In this document: in pieces, positions 27,722 through 36,095 of the stretch
Position numbering within the stretch: position 1 is the stretch's first letter
How the letters are laid out: each line of letters opens with the position of its first letter
Assembly (NCBI RefSeq): GCF_035994185.1
Contig: NZ_CP108538.1
Span: 8,559,501-8,623,500, forward strand
DNA from: Streptomyces sp. NBC_01217
Lineage (GTDB): Bacteria > Actinomycetota > Actinomycetes > Streptomycetales > Streptomycetaceae
Reading direction: 5' to 3'
DNA: 64,000 nt
Position numbers and translations under genes: made by a program
Notes under the pieces: generated by a model
Database searches by the model: none
The model's input: the letters and a program-made list of their open reading frames with translations, nothing else
Told to the model about the DNA's origin: nothing

Positions 27722-28234
27722 GTGACCACGGCCACTTCGCGCCATGCCCCCACCTCTGCGCACGCGGCATTCCTCGTACGCCCCGCGCACCGCAGGGACG
27801 CGAGAGCTCTCGCGTCCCTGTCCCGGCCGTTCGTGCGGTCGGGGGCTCTGCGTGAGCGCCCTCTCTCCCTCTATGCCTCGGACGCGGCCGACTTCCTGGT
27901 CGTGGAGGCTCCCGGCGGGGTCCTGGGTGGCTGTCTGGGGCTGCGCGTGCACCCCGCCGACCCGGCGTGCGGGCGTGCACCGACGGGCGTTCTGTACAAC
28001 TTCTGCGTGGCGCCCGGCAGTCAGGGCCAAGGGCTGGGTGGTCTGCTCCTGCGCGCTGCGCTGGCCAGGGCGAAGTCCCATTCTCTGGAGGCCCTGTTCA
28101 CCGCGACGACAGGGGGTGGGGACCTCTTCCTCCGCTTCGGCTTCGTCCCGGCCGGTGTGCGCCCGGCACCGGAGTCCTGGGTGAACTCCCTCGACCCCAA
28201 GAGGAATTCACGGGTCCTGGCCTGCGCCCTGTGA
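27722..28234 (+). CDS. GNAT acetyltransferase, ArgA (N-acetylglutamate synthase)-like
   Basis: Acetyltransferase of 170 residues, the length of short actinobacterial ArgA. It shows the GNAT acetyl-CoA motif (VAPGSQGQGLGGLLLRAAL), an ArgA-like N-terminal pattern (RPAHRRDARALASL ... SGALRERPLSLY ... DFLVVE) and a C-terminal RNSRVLACAL resembling the end of those enzymes. ArgA transfers acetyl to glutamate, the first step to ornithine. The start is GTG 27722 after a purine-rich AAAGGGAAG; an upstream open stretch overlaps the previous gene and the iron box and is unlikely to be coding. It faces an ArgB-like kinase, the next enzyme of the same pathway, and both have iron boxes. This suggests a dedicated ornithine supply for a hydroxyornithine siderophore. 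The exact substrate is inferred. Confidence 0.75.
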   Translation: MTTATSRHAPTSAHAAFLVRPAHRRDARALASLSRPFVRSGALRERPLSLYASDAADFLVVEAPGGVLGGCLGLRVHPADPACGRAPTGVLYNFCVAPGSQGQGLGGLLLRAALARAKSHSLEALFTATTGGGDLFLRFGFVPAGVRPAPESWVNSLDPKRNSRVLACAL

Positions 28235-28321
28235 CCGCCGAGGGCCCGGCGGTGCCGGAGTCTGCTTCACGGCCGTGTTCCTTCGGCGCGTCGTGGCGCT
28301 CGTCCCCGACGGGCCGAAGGG

Positions 28322-29266
28322 TCAGGACGTGGCCGCGGGGTGCGCGGATTCCTCCTCCTGGTCCGGGACCACGGTGGTGCCGGACCCGTCACCGGAGAAG
28401 ATGCCTTGCAATACCGAGTGCGGCACCCGGCCGTCCAGTACGTGTGCGCTGCGCACACCGGCCCGCACGGCTCGCAGGCACCCCTCCATCTTGGGGAGCA
28501 TCCCGCTCGTCAACCCCGGCTGCAACTCGCTCAACTGACTTGCTGTCAGGCGTCCGATCACCTCGGTGCTGTGCGGCCAGTCGAGGTAGAGCCCCTCGAC
28601 ATCGGTCAACATGACCAGCTTCTCCGCGTCGAGGGCGACGGCCAGCGCCGCCGCTGCGAGGTCGGCGTTGATGTTGTAGACCTGTCCGTCCGTCCCCCGC
28701 GCCACGGGAGAGACCACCGGGATGCGGCCCTGCTCCTGCAAGGCCCGCACGGTGTCCGGGTCCACCTCGGTGATGTCGCCGACCAGCCCGATGTCCACGG
28801 GCTCGCCGTCCACCCATGCCTGGCGCCGCACGGCGGTCATGGTGTGCGCGTCCTCGCCCGTCATCCCCACCGCCAACGGCCCATGAGCGTTGATGAGTCC
28901 CACCAACTCCCGCTGGACCCGGCCGGTCAGCACCATCCGGACCACGTCCATGACCTCGGGCGTCGTCACCCGAAGGCCCGCCTCGAAGCGGAACTCCAGA
29001 TCGAGCCGGTCGAGCATGGCGTTGATCTGCGGACCGCCGCCGTGCACGACGACCGGGTGCACGCCCGCGTGCCACAGATCCACCACATCCTGGGCGAAGG
29101 TCCGCTTGAGCTCCTTGTCCACCATGGCGTTGCCGCCGAACTTGATGACGACGGTCCGGCCTCGGAGTTCCTCCAGTCGGGTCGACTCCGGGGCGAGCGT
29201 GCCCGCGTCCGTCCGTGGTGCGCCTCGCATCAGCTTGAGGGCCATGCCCTGCGAACCGCGTGCCAC
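28322..29266 (-). CDS. argB-like: Acetylglutamate kinase (ArgB-like)
   Basis: Amino-acid kinase of about 314 residues with the ArgB landmarks: [10 protein letters not shown] (phosphate loop), [20 protein letters not shown] (acetylglutamate site), [39 protein letters not shown] and [15 protein letters not shown]. It phosphorylates N-acetylglutamate on the way to ornithine. The preferred start is GTG 29266 with AAGGGGAG just upstream; GTG 29287 is possible but would abut the iron box at 29293-29311. It is separate from any argCJBD operon and sits in a siderophore island, so it is probably an iron-responsive paralogue that raises the ornithine pool, convergent with the ArgA-like gene. Confidence 0.9.
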   Translation of the reverse strand: MARGSQGMALKLMRGAPRTDAGTLAPESTRLEELRGRTVVIKFGGNAMVDKELKRTFAQDVVDLWHAGVHPVVVHGGGPQINAMLDRLDLEFRFEAGLRVTTPEVMDVVRMVLTGRVQRELVGLINAHGPLAVGMTGEDAHTMTAVRRQAWVDGEPVDIGLVGDITEVDPDTVRALQEQGRIPVVSPVARGTDGQVYNINADLAAAALAVALDAEKLVMLTDVEGLYLDWPHSTEVIGRLTASQLSELQPGLTSGMLPKMEGCLRAVRAGVRSAHVLDGRVPHSVLQGIFSGDGSGTTVVPDQEEESAHPAATS

Positions 29267-29292
29267 GGCGCTCCCCTTGATCGACACCCCAA

Positions 29293-29311
29293 TAAGGTCA
29301 GGCTAACCTAA
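29293..29311. promoter_or_regulatory. iron box between argB-like and acylase genes
   Basis: TAAGGTCAGGCTAACCTAA matches the iron-box consensus at about 17 of 19, the best in the window. It lies in the short divergent spacer between the kinase (-) and the penicillin acylase remnant (+) and could control both. Confidence 0.88.
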
Positions 29312-29344
29312 GTTCTAATGCGTGGCGAGAGGGAAGGCCGAGAG

Positions 29345-30943
29345 ATGATCAAGACCTACCGGGATGACTGGGGTATTCCGCATCTCCGGGCGTCCGACGC
29401 TCTGCAACTGGCCTTCGGACAGGGCGAGAACGCCGCGTCGGACCGGGCCTGGCAGATCGAGGTGGAGCGGCACCGCTCCCAGGGCACCACCGCCGCGTCC
29501 CTCGGCGCGGATGCCGTCCCCGGAGTCCCCGGTATCGCCCACTTCGGTCACACCGGAACCGTTGCCTGGGCGATCACCAACGCCATGTCCGATTACCACG
29601 ACCTGTACCGGGAGCGGCTGCGCCGCGTGGACGGCCGCATCGAGGCGCTGGGTCCCGACGGGTGGCGGCAGGCCGACCACCACCGGGAGAACATCGAGGT
29701 CGCGGAAGGCGAACCGGTCGGCATCGATGTGATCGAGACGGAGCGCGGCCCGGTCATCATCGACTGCCTCGAAGACGCGCCCGGTCCGGACACGGAACCG
29801 ACCGTCGTCGCGGGAGGGATCAGTCTGCGCTACCCGCCGCGCGTCACCGCGGACCTCGGCTTCGACGTGATACCCGCCCTGCTCCGGGCCCGTACCGTCC
29901 AGGACGTGGACCGCGCGCTCGATCGCTGGATCGAGCCGGTCAACGTCGTGCACGCCGCCGACTCGTCCGGAGGGCTGCTGCACCGGGTGGCCGGACACGT
30001 ACCCACCCGCCATCGTGACAACTGGCTGCGGTTCGTGCCCGCCTGGCAGCAAGGGCACGACTGGCACGGGCGCCACGACACGCCCCGTGCCGAGGTCGAC
30101 GGCATCGCCGTGATGGCGAACGCCCGAGGCCTTGCCGGCCCGCTCGGCGTGGAGTTCGCGCCGCCGCACCGGGCCGACCGTATCGAAGCACTGCTGCGGG
30201 AGTCGCTGGACTGGACGGCCCCGGACCTGACGGCCATCCACATGGACACTCATCTCAAGGCGGCGGGGCCGCTCCTGGAACAGGTGGTGCTGCTGGATGA
30301 TCTCGACCCGGATGCCGAGCGGCTGAGGGAGCGTCTGCTGTCCTGGGACCGCCATATGCGGGCCGACAGCATCGCCGCGGCGGACTACGCTCGCCTGCGC
30401 TCGGCCGTCACCCGCCGGCTCGCGGCCGCCCCGCAGCTGAAGGTCCTTGCCGAGCCTCTGCCGTATCCCGACGTGTTCGAACCCTGGCTGAGTCTCACCT
30501 CGAAGGTCGCCTTCGCGCTGGAGACCCTGCTGACCACCGACCGGCTTCCCGGCCTCGACGTCCGGGGAATCGTACGTACCGCCTGGCCGAGGCCGCGGCC
30601 GAGGAACCCGTGCCATGGGGCGAACTCCGCCGTCTCGCCCCCTGCCGTGTTCTCCCGGCCGTCAGCGCCGATACGTGGCCCGGACTGGGAGGTGACCATG
30701 ACTGCGTACTGGCCACTTCAAGCGCACCCGGTGTCACCGACCTCAGCGCACGCGGCCCGTCCGCCCGGTACGTCTGGGACCTGTCCCGCCGCGAGAACAG
30801 CCTCTGGATCGTCCCTCTGGGCGCCCGCGGAATCCCGGGGGACGCGCACCACCGCGACCAGTTTCCCCCTGTGGCTTCGCGGCGAACTCGCCCCCGTCGT
30901 CACCGATTTCGCTCGACTCACCGAAGAGGGGAGCGGTCGGTGA
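29345..30943 (+). pseudogene. Penicillin acylase family protein, internally deleted and frameshifted
   Basis: The reading frame begins like an Ntn-hydrolase acylase (IKTYRDDWGIPHLRASDALQLAFGQGENAASDRAWQ is split by family landmarks) and continues with PGVPGIAHFGHTGTVAW, LYRERLRR and WIEPVNVVHAADSSGG. The stretch that should hold the processing site and catalytic Ser (normally a GSN-type motif) is absent: GADAV is joined directly to PGVPGIAHFGH. Near 30582 one base is missing, so the true C-terminal sequence (AEAAAEEPVPWGELRRLAP, then RYVWDLSRRENSLWIVPLG) is read in another frame. Near 30870 an extra C in a C-run restores the first frame for FPLWLRGELAPVVTDFARL. The start is ATG 29345. It has lost its nucleophile and cannot be active as a normal acylase, although a strong iron box is still upstream. 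Related acylases such as PvdQ mature siderophores. Confidence 0.85.
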
Positions 30944-31022
30944 GAAGGAACGGCCGGTGACACCGGTCCTGCGATGAACGGCTCTCCGTCCTCGTGCGGG
31001 CTTGCGGCTAATCTGAGCGGCC

Positions 31023-31484
31023 ATGAACCGCAGACAGCAGAAGAAACTGTCGAGACGTCTCGTCGGGGCCGCGATGTCCGGCGATACCGCCCGCGTCGGC
31101 GCACTCCTGCGGGAGGGAGCCCATCCCGACGCGTCCGACGCTGACGGCACGACTCCTCTGTACGCGGCAGCGGTCCAGGGAGCCGCCGACACCGTCCGCT
31201 GCCTGCTGGCAGCCGGAGCCTCTCCCGACACCGAAAGCGGCCACGGCGCAGAGGGTACGCCGCTGTGCGCGGCCGCCTGCTGGGGCCACACCGAGACGGT
31301 TCGGGCACTCCTTGCCCACGGCGCCGACCCGGACCTGCGCGAAGACCACGGGACGGGCCACTCCCCGCTCGACTGGGCGACGAAGGGCCCCCATCCGGAG
31401 ACAGCCGCCGCACTTCTCGCCGCAGGAGCCCGCCGTACGGGCGGCACGTCACCGGTCCTGGGGACGGGAACCGCGATGAGCTAG
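31023..31484 (+). CDS. Ankyrin-repeat protein
   Basis: A 153-residue cytoplasmic protein made almost entirely of ankyrin repeats. After a basic N-terminus (MNRRQQKKLSRRLVGAAMSG) there are about four repeats, with the typical DGTTPLYAAAVQGAADTVRCL and GTPLCAAACWGHTETVRALL helices and GADPDLREDH turns. Ankyrin repeats mediate protein-protein contacts, and the partner is unknown. ATG 31023 is preceded by a weak ribosome site. It is a lone gene 80 bases after the acylase remnant, with no operon partner. Confidence 0.88.
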   Translation: MNRRQQKKLSRRLVGAAMSGDTARVGALLREGAHPDASDADGTTPLYAAAVQGAADTVRCLLAAGASPDTESGHGAEGTPLCAAACWGHTETVRALLAHGADPDLREDHGTGHSPLDWATKGPHPETAAALLAAGARRTGGTSPVLGTGTAMS

Positions 31485-31571
31485 AGCTTCGGCAGACGGA
31501 ACCGCCCAGCCCGACGGGTCCGCGTCCCGCCGCGCACGTAGTGCCTCGGCAGGTATCCCGTACGGCCGCCG

Positions 31572-32060
31572 TCAACTCGCCGACTGGACCGCGACGGGCT
31601 CAGTGGTCTTCCACCGCCGCAGCCATGACGTATTCGCGGCGACAAGGTTGTGACCGCAGTTGCTGCAGACCTCGGCCCGGGTACTGACCTGACCGCACTC
31701 GCTGTGCACGATGGCCAGATGTCCTTCCGGGCCCGGAGCGGCGGTGTGCTTCTCGCCCCACACGGCAAGAGCGTTGAGGACCGGGAGCAGATCCGCCCCG
31801 GCCTCGGTCAGCAGATACTCGTGGTGCGTACGTTGTCTGCCGCGGTAGACCGAGCGGCGCAACAGCCCGGACTCGACCAGTTGGTGCAGCCTGCGGCTGA
31901 GGACGTTGTCCGCGACACGCAGCCGGGCGCGGAAGTCGTCGAACCGGCGTACGCCCACCATGGCCTCGCACATGATGCGCACGGCCCACGGGTCGCCCAC
32001 GATGTTCACCGACCGCGCCACCGGACACGGATAGTTCGACCAGTCCTGGCGCTGGGGCAT
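31572..32060 (-). CDS. HxlR-family winged-helix transcriptional regulator
   Basis: DNA-binding regulator of about 162 residues. The HxlR pattern is clear: NYPCPVARSVNIVGDPWAV with the conserved N-terminal Cys, a winged helix (FDDFRARLRVADNVLSRRLHQLVESGLL) and a YLLTEAGADLLPVL helix. The C-terminus adds a CGQVSTRAEVCSNCG segment that looks like a small zinc ribbon. The start is ATG 32060 with GGAGG upstream; ATG 32111 is less likely. It is divergent from a thioesterase, and the spacer has AT-rich repeats (around 32155-32195, AAGTTTACTTGCTTAAAG and TTAATAAGTTTAAGC) that could be its operator. It probably controls itself and the thioesterase. The effector is unknown. Confidence 0.88.
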   Translation of the reverse strand: MPQRQDWSNYPCPVARSVNIVGDPWAVRIMCEAMVGVRRFDDFRARLRVADNVLSRRLHQLVESGLLRRSVYRGRQRTHHEYLLTEAGADLLPVLNALAVWGEKHTAAPGPEGHLAIVHSECGQVSTRAEVCSNCGHNLVAANTSWLRRWKTTEPVAVQSAS

Positions 32061-32308
32061 GGGAACCCGCCCTCCTTCTGTGCTTCCCGGAAGAGTGCTG
32101 GACATCATCATCTCCGTTCCAGGTCCTTGGCCACCTGCACCAGCCGGAGATGAGTCAAGTTTACTTGCTTAAAGAAAGTTAATAAGTTTAAGCTCGGACG
32201 ATCAGAGCAAGGGCCTCCGATGGATCACCGGCTCGGTGTCCGTGGTCACGCCGCCGCCCTGACCGAACCGACAGCACGTCGCCGAACGACGCCTCTAGGA
32301 CGAGCCTC

Positions 32309-32860
32309 ATGACCGAGAACAGAGGCCAGTCCGCCGAACGGCAGCGGACCCATTCCTGGGAGGATCCACGGGCTGTCGCCGCGTGGGCCGACGGCAGATC
32401 GGGTCTTGAGATCCTGTCCGCCGTCGTCGAGGGCGCGATCGCACCGCCGCCCTTCGCCGGAATGCTGGGCGTGGACCTGATCAGCGTCTCCGAGGGGAGT
32501 GCCACCTTCGCGCTCACTCCCGCCGAACACCACTACAACACCCTCGGCACGGTGCACGGCGGTGTCCTGTCCACCCTGCTCGACTCGGCAGCCGGCTGCG
32601 CGGTTCACACGATGCTGCCGCCCGGCGACGCGTACACCAGCCTGGATCTGACGGTGAAGTTCCTGCGTCCCGTCAGCCTCCTGACCGGTCGGCTGACGTG
32701 CACGGGCTCGGTCGAGCACCTCGGCCGCAGGACCGCGCTCGCCCGGGCCGCCATTACCGACACGCAGGGGCAGTTGGTGGCCACGGCCCTCAGCAGCTGT
32801 CTGATCATGCGGGAGCAGAAGCCGGGCCCGGGGCTGCGGGGTGGTCCGCCGAATCCGTGA
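32309..32860 (+). CDS. PaaI-type hotdog thioesterase
   Basis: A 183-residue protein with a C-terminal hotdog fold of the PaaI/YdiI group. The N-terminal ~45 residues are an extension. HGGVLSTLLDSAAGCAVHTML is the catalytic helix motif, followed by TSLDLTVKFLRPVSLLTGRL and a final strand GQLVATALSSCLIM. Such enzymes hydrolyse acyl-CoA, often aromatic. It starts at ATG 32309 and is divergent from the HxlR regulator, which likely controls it. The last dozen residues (Gly/Pro-rich) are unlike the family and may be fortuitous read-through into the degenerate region that follows. Confidence 0.85.
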   Translation: MTENRGQSAERQRTHSWEDPRAVAAWADGRSGLEILSAVVEGAIAPPPFAGMLGVDLISVSEGSATFALTPAEHHYNTLGTVHGGVLSTLLDSAAGCAVHTMLPPGDAYTSLDLTVKFLRPVSLLTGRLTCTGSVEHLGRRTALARAAITDTQGQLVATALSSCLIMREQKPGPGLRGGPPNP

Positions 32861-33141
32861 CGTCCGTCCTCGGCGCCCACCTCGCCGACCCGTCGGCTCT
32901 CTGCAACCCCGACGTACTCTTCGCCGCCACCGGTCCCGAGGCTCGACGGCGAGGTGCTCGTCAACCTGACGCGGGGACATCCGGACAAATCCTCCACCCG
33001 AGGCCGCCTGCCGGCTGCGCTCCGCCCTCGGTCCATCTCGCGCGCACCGTCGTGCGCCGGTCCGAACGTTCGACCCGGATCGCTCTGGAGGAGCACGGCG
33101 AGCGGATGAACACGAGCACGGCGCGTCATGCCTGCCGGGGC
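32861..33141. other. intergenic stretch without a recognisable gene
   Basis: No convincing gene. Open frames exist but have no recognisable domain. The segment ends where the 759-bp repeat begins. Confidence 0.6.
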
Positions 33142-33366
33142 CCCTGTGGATGTGATGCCACCCATAGGAGCTGGATCACATACTAGGGCGGGTAGGAGTG
33201 CCGGGGCTGTCCGAACCTCACGTAACCGGTCGTGATCGGTTCATTTCGGACATTACTCCGATGTTGGGTAGTACGTCACATTCTTGCCACGGGGTGGGTC
33301 CGCCGCTAACGATGGCTGTCGTTGCGGGACACCGCGACACCCCCCGGACAGGAGAGTTGCTTCCGT
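33142..33366 (+). promoter_or_regulatory. conserved 225-nt leader of SLT gene (copy 1)
   Basis: Non-coding sequence preceding the SLT gene and duplicated with it. It contains an inverted repeat AACCG...CGGTT (around 33227-33244) and several G/C-rich arms. Streptomyces wall-hydrolase genes of this kind often carry long regulated leaders, some with c-di-AMP riboswitches, but I could not fit the ydaO consensus confidently here. Confidence 0.45.
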
Positions 33367-33888
33367 ATGACCACGCAGACGCAGACCCGTATCAGCCGCA
33401 TCGCCCGCCTCCGCAAGGTGACCGTCGCCGGCATAGCCACCGCCGGTGCCGCCGCCGCGGCGCTCACCATGGTCTCGACCTCCGCGCAGGCTGCCGAAGC
33501 GGCCCCGGCCGGTGTCGCCTCCGTGGCCAAGATCTCGACGGACGGCAGCCAGGGCGGCAAGGGCTACGCCAACAACCTCGACGGCTGGATCAAGGAATCC
33601 CTGGCCATCATGAAGGCCAAGGGCATCCCCGGCACCTACGAGGGCCTGCACCGCAACATCATGCGCGAGTCGAGCGGCAACCCCAACGCCCAGAACAACT
33701 GGGACATCAACGCCCAGAAGGGCACCCCCTCCAAGGGCCTCCTCCAGGTCATCCAGCCGACGTTCAACGCCTACCACGTCGCCGGAACCGCACACGACCT
33801 GACCAACCCCGTCTCCAACATCACCGCGGCCGCCAACTACGCCGCCCACCGCTACGGCTCCATCGACAACGTCAACTCCGCCTACTGA
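33367..33888 (+). CDS. Secreted SLT-domain protein (lytic transglycosylase-like), copy 1
   Basis: Exported 173-residue protein. It has a basic N-terminus, a hydrophobic core (VTVAGIATAGAAAAALTMV) and an Ala-x-Ala cleavage area near STSAQA. The mature part has the soluble lytic transglycosylase core: IMRESSGNPNAQNNWDINAQ with the catalytic Glu in RESSGNP, KGLLQVIQPTFNAYH and ITAAANYAAHRYGSI. It should cleave peptidoglycan glycan strands. The start is ATG 33367 after AGGAGAG. The second copy (60986-61507) differs by one residue (Ile9 here, Thr9 there). A GC-rich terminator follows. It is monocistronic with a long leader. Confidence 0.93.
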   Translation: MTTQTQTRISRIARLRKVTVAGIATAGAAAAALTMVSTSAQAAEAAPAGVASVAKISTDGSQGGKGYANNLDGWIKESLAIMKAKGIPGTYEGLHRNIMRESSGNPNAQNNWDINAQKGTPSKGLLQVIQPTFNAYHVAGTAHDLTNPVSNITAAANYAAHRYGSIDNVNSAY

Positions 33889-33905
33889 TGCCGAAGCGCC
33901 CGGAC

Positions 33906-33942
33906 CAGGGCCCCGGCCCGTTTCCGGTGGGCCGGGGTCCTG
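33906..33942 (+). terminator. hairpin terminator after SLT copy 1
   Basis: 14-bp stem (CAGGGCCCCGGCCC with its partner at 33929-33942, one G-T pair) and a 9-base loop. It lies between the SLT gene (+) and the Gly-rich gene (-). It is absent after copy 2 of the repeat. Confidence 0.8.
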
Positions 33943-33952
33943 TGCCGATCGG

Positions 33953-34678
33953 TCAGTAGCCCCCATAGCCCCCGTAACCTCCGTAGCCCCAGTAGTCCTC
34001 GACGACCCGGAAGCTCCCACCCACTCCGAACGGGATGTACATGCCGCCTTCGACGCGCCGCGGGAACACGCCGTTGGTGGCGCCGTGAGGTCCGACGGTG
34101 GCGATGGGGGCACCGTTGTCGCAGGTCGCCCCGCTGAAGACCTCGACGGTCCTGCGGCTGTCGTTGTAGATGTTGAAGCTCGTGGAGCCGAGGCCGCTGA
34201 CTGCGGTGATGCAGCCGCCGGGGTAGGCGGAGTACGTGCGCTCGTTGAAGTGGATCCTGCCTTCGTAGTAGCCCCGGCCGTAGTCGCCGCGACCGCCGCC
34301 GCCTCGGCCTTCGCCGCCGCCTCGACCCTCGTCACCTCGGCCGCCGCCGCCCCCTCCTTCGTCGCCACGGCCTTCGCCGTACCCGCGGCCCTCGTCGCCC
34401 CGGCCCTCGCCGGACCCTCGGCCCTCGTCGCCCTGGCCTTCGTCGCCCCGGCCCCCGTCGTTGCCACCGCTCCCGTTGCTATTTCCTGTGTCGCCCCTGT
34501 CGTCGGGGGTTGCGGCCGAAGCCGCAGCCGGGGGTGCGGCGGGGACGGCGGCGCGCTGGACGGTCGGGGCCGCCTGGGTGTGCTCGGTGGTCGCGGCCGA
34601 GGTGAAGGTGCTGCCGGTGGTGGTCAGGGCCGCGGCCGCCGCCATGGCGACGGTGATCGCGGTGGAACGTCTGGTCAT
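33953..34678 (-). CDS. Secreted Gly/Arg/Asp/Glu-rich low-complexity protein
   Basis: Predicted exported protein of 241 residues, start ATG 34678 with AGGAGAACTGAC just upstream. The order is signal peptide (about 30 residues), Ala/Pro-rich linker, then roughly 80 residues of short repeats built on GRGDEG and GEGRGDEG, a compact domain of about 85 residues with two Cys (PGGCITAVSG ... SGATCDNGAP) that may form a disulfide, and a terminal WGYGGYGGYGGY tail. The middle part should be disordered and highly charged. I do not recognise the C-terminal domain. A structural or matrix-like surface role is possible but is only a guess. It converges on the SLT gene. Confidence 0.7.
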   Translation of the reverse strand: MTRRSTAITVAMAAAAALTTTGSTFTSAATTEHTQAAPTVQRAAVPAAPPAAASAATPDDRGDTGNSNGSGGNDGGRGDEGQGDEGRGSGEGRGDEGRGYGEGRGDEGGGGGGRGDEGRGGGEGRGGGGRGDYGRGYYEGRIHFNERTYSAYPGGCITAVSGLGSTSFNIYNDSRRTVEVFSGATCDNGAPIATVGPHGATNGVFPRRVEGGMYIPFGVGGSFRVVEDYWGYGGYGGYGGY

Positions 34679-35031
34679 GTCAGTTCTCCTGTTCAGGAGG
34701 GCCGGCTGAGCAGTCGACCCGCAATTGAACGTACTTACGCCCTCAATTCCTGTCATATCGGGCACAAGGGAAAGCTGACGTCGCGGCACGGATTGGGATG
34801 ACGGTCGGCCGTGCGGCATTCAGGTGCAGGCTGACGACATATCGACAGCCTTCGCATGCAGGTGAATTGGTGTGCTGTTCGCCTGGATGGGCGACTGCCT
34901 GATACCTGCTCACACGCGGGCGAAAGGTCGTTCATCGGTGCAGTGGGGAGGGGCATCGGCTGTCGGACGGACCTCCGCCGCACTTCGTCCGTACGAGTGG
35001 CGCGGCCGGTTCGTACGGGGGAACGGTGCCG

Positions 35032-35943
35032 TCACATGGCGGTCGCGTCCTGCGGGGACATCGTGTCCAGACAACAGCGGACGAAATCCTGAACGACGGG
35101 ATCGGTGTCGTCGACGGGGGCCCAGACGACACCCACTCGGCTCGGAGTGACGCCGCTGACGGGGCGGTAGGTGATGCCCGGACGGGCATAGAAGCGGGAG
35201 GCGAATTCGGGGGCGAGAGCGATGCCGTAACCATTGGCGATCGCGCTGAGCCAGTCGTCGGGCCGGTCGGTGACGGCGCCGATGCGGACCGGCCGGCCCT
35301 CGCGTTCGTCGGTGGCCAGCCAGTACTCCCGTCACCAGCCCGATTCGGGCGGGGCCGCCACGAACGGCTCGTCCCGCAGGTCCCGGAAGGGGATCAGGTC
35401 GCGCGAGGCGAAGGGGTGCGCCGAGGGGAGCGCGACCCAGCGGGGCTCGGTGAACAGCACCGCCACCTGCAGGGTGTCCTGGGCGGGGAAGGGTAGCCGC
35501 AACAGCGCGACGTCGGCGTCTTTGTCGGCAAGTCCGGCGGTCGGGTTCGACCAGGCGGCCTGCCGCATGTCGGCCCGCCAGCCCGGCCGGCGGCGGGTGA
35601 ACTCCGCGACGATCTGCTGGGTCGCCTCGTTGGCGGCGCTGGCCACGAAACCGACGCGCAGCACGTGGGCCGCCCGGCTGGCCGTGCTCTTCGTCTCCCG
35701 GAACATCTGGTCCCAGCCGGCCAGCAGGGCGGGCGCCCGCTCGGCCAGGACCCGGCCCGGTCCGGTCAGGGCCATGCCGTTGCGGGACCGAGTGAACAGT
35801 GGTGCTCCGAGCCGGTTCTCCAGCTGCTTGATCTGTTTGGTCAGCGCGGGCTGGGAGACGAACAGCTGTTCCGCGGCGCGGGTCAGGCTGCCCTCTTCCG
35901 CGACGGCGAGGAAGTAGCGCAGCAGCCGTGTGTCGACATCCAT
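35032..35943 (-). pseudogene. LysR-family regulator interrupted by an in-frame TGA
   Basis: The start ATG 35943 gives a normal LysR N-terminus (MDVDTRLLRYFLAVAEEGSL, helix-turn-helix AAEQLFVSQPALTKQIKQLE) and effector domain up to PFVAAPPESGW, where TGA (35332-35334) stops the frame at residue 203. Reading on in the same frame gives REYWLATDEREGRPVRIG, DRPDDWLSAIANGYGIAL and a sensible LysR end at the TGA at 35032-35034, for a total of 303 residues, the normal family length. The interrupted codon most likely was TGG (Trp: GWWREYWL). It is divergent from a DoxX-like gene that is also broken. A nonsense mutation is most likely; selenocysteine insertion is considered and thought unlikely. Confidence 0.88.
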
Positions 35944-36095
35944 GCCGCCAGGTTATGGATGCAGGTATTGGACGGCGAGCTGATGCCCGGCGAGGCTTGT
36001 CGTGCCGAGCGCACGCAGGGTCTCTCGCTCGCTGTCGCTCGCTGCGAACCGGCTGGCGAGGTCGAAGAGGACGGAGAGGCCGGAAGGAGGGGCGC

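Larger units (their letters stand above)
33142..33900 (+). repeat. 759-bp direct repeat, copy 1
   Basis: This copy is near-identical to 60761-61519, with seven substitutions counted by eye, all in the first 251 bases (33150, 33210, 33255, 33287, 33339, 33390, 33392). It covers the whole leader and coding region of an SLT-domain gene and stops about 12 bases after the stop codon. The flanking sequences differ. The copies are direct and 27.6 kb apart. Confidence 0.95.

Noticed and set aside
33142..33366. c-di-AMP (ydaO) riboswitch in the SLT leaders
   Set aside because: The conserved CCCGTCAGCTAAC and matching motifs could not be located, so I list the leader only as a candidate.
33142..33900. 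The 759-bp repeat as an insertion sequence
   Set aside because: It has no transposase, terminal inverted repeats or target duplications; it contains only a wall-enzyme gene and its leader.
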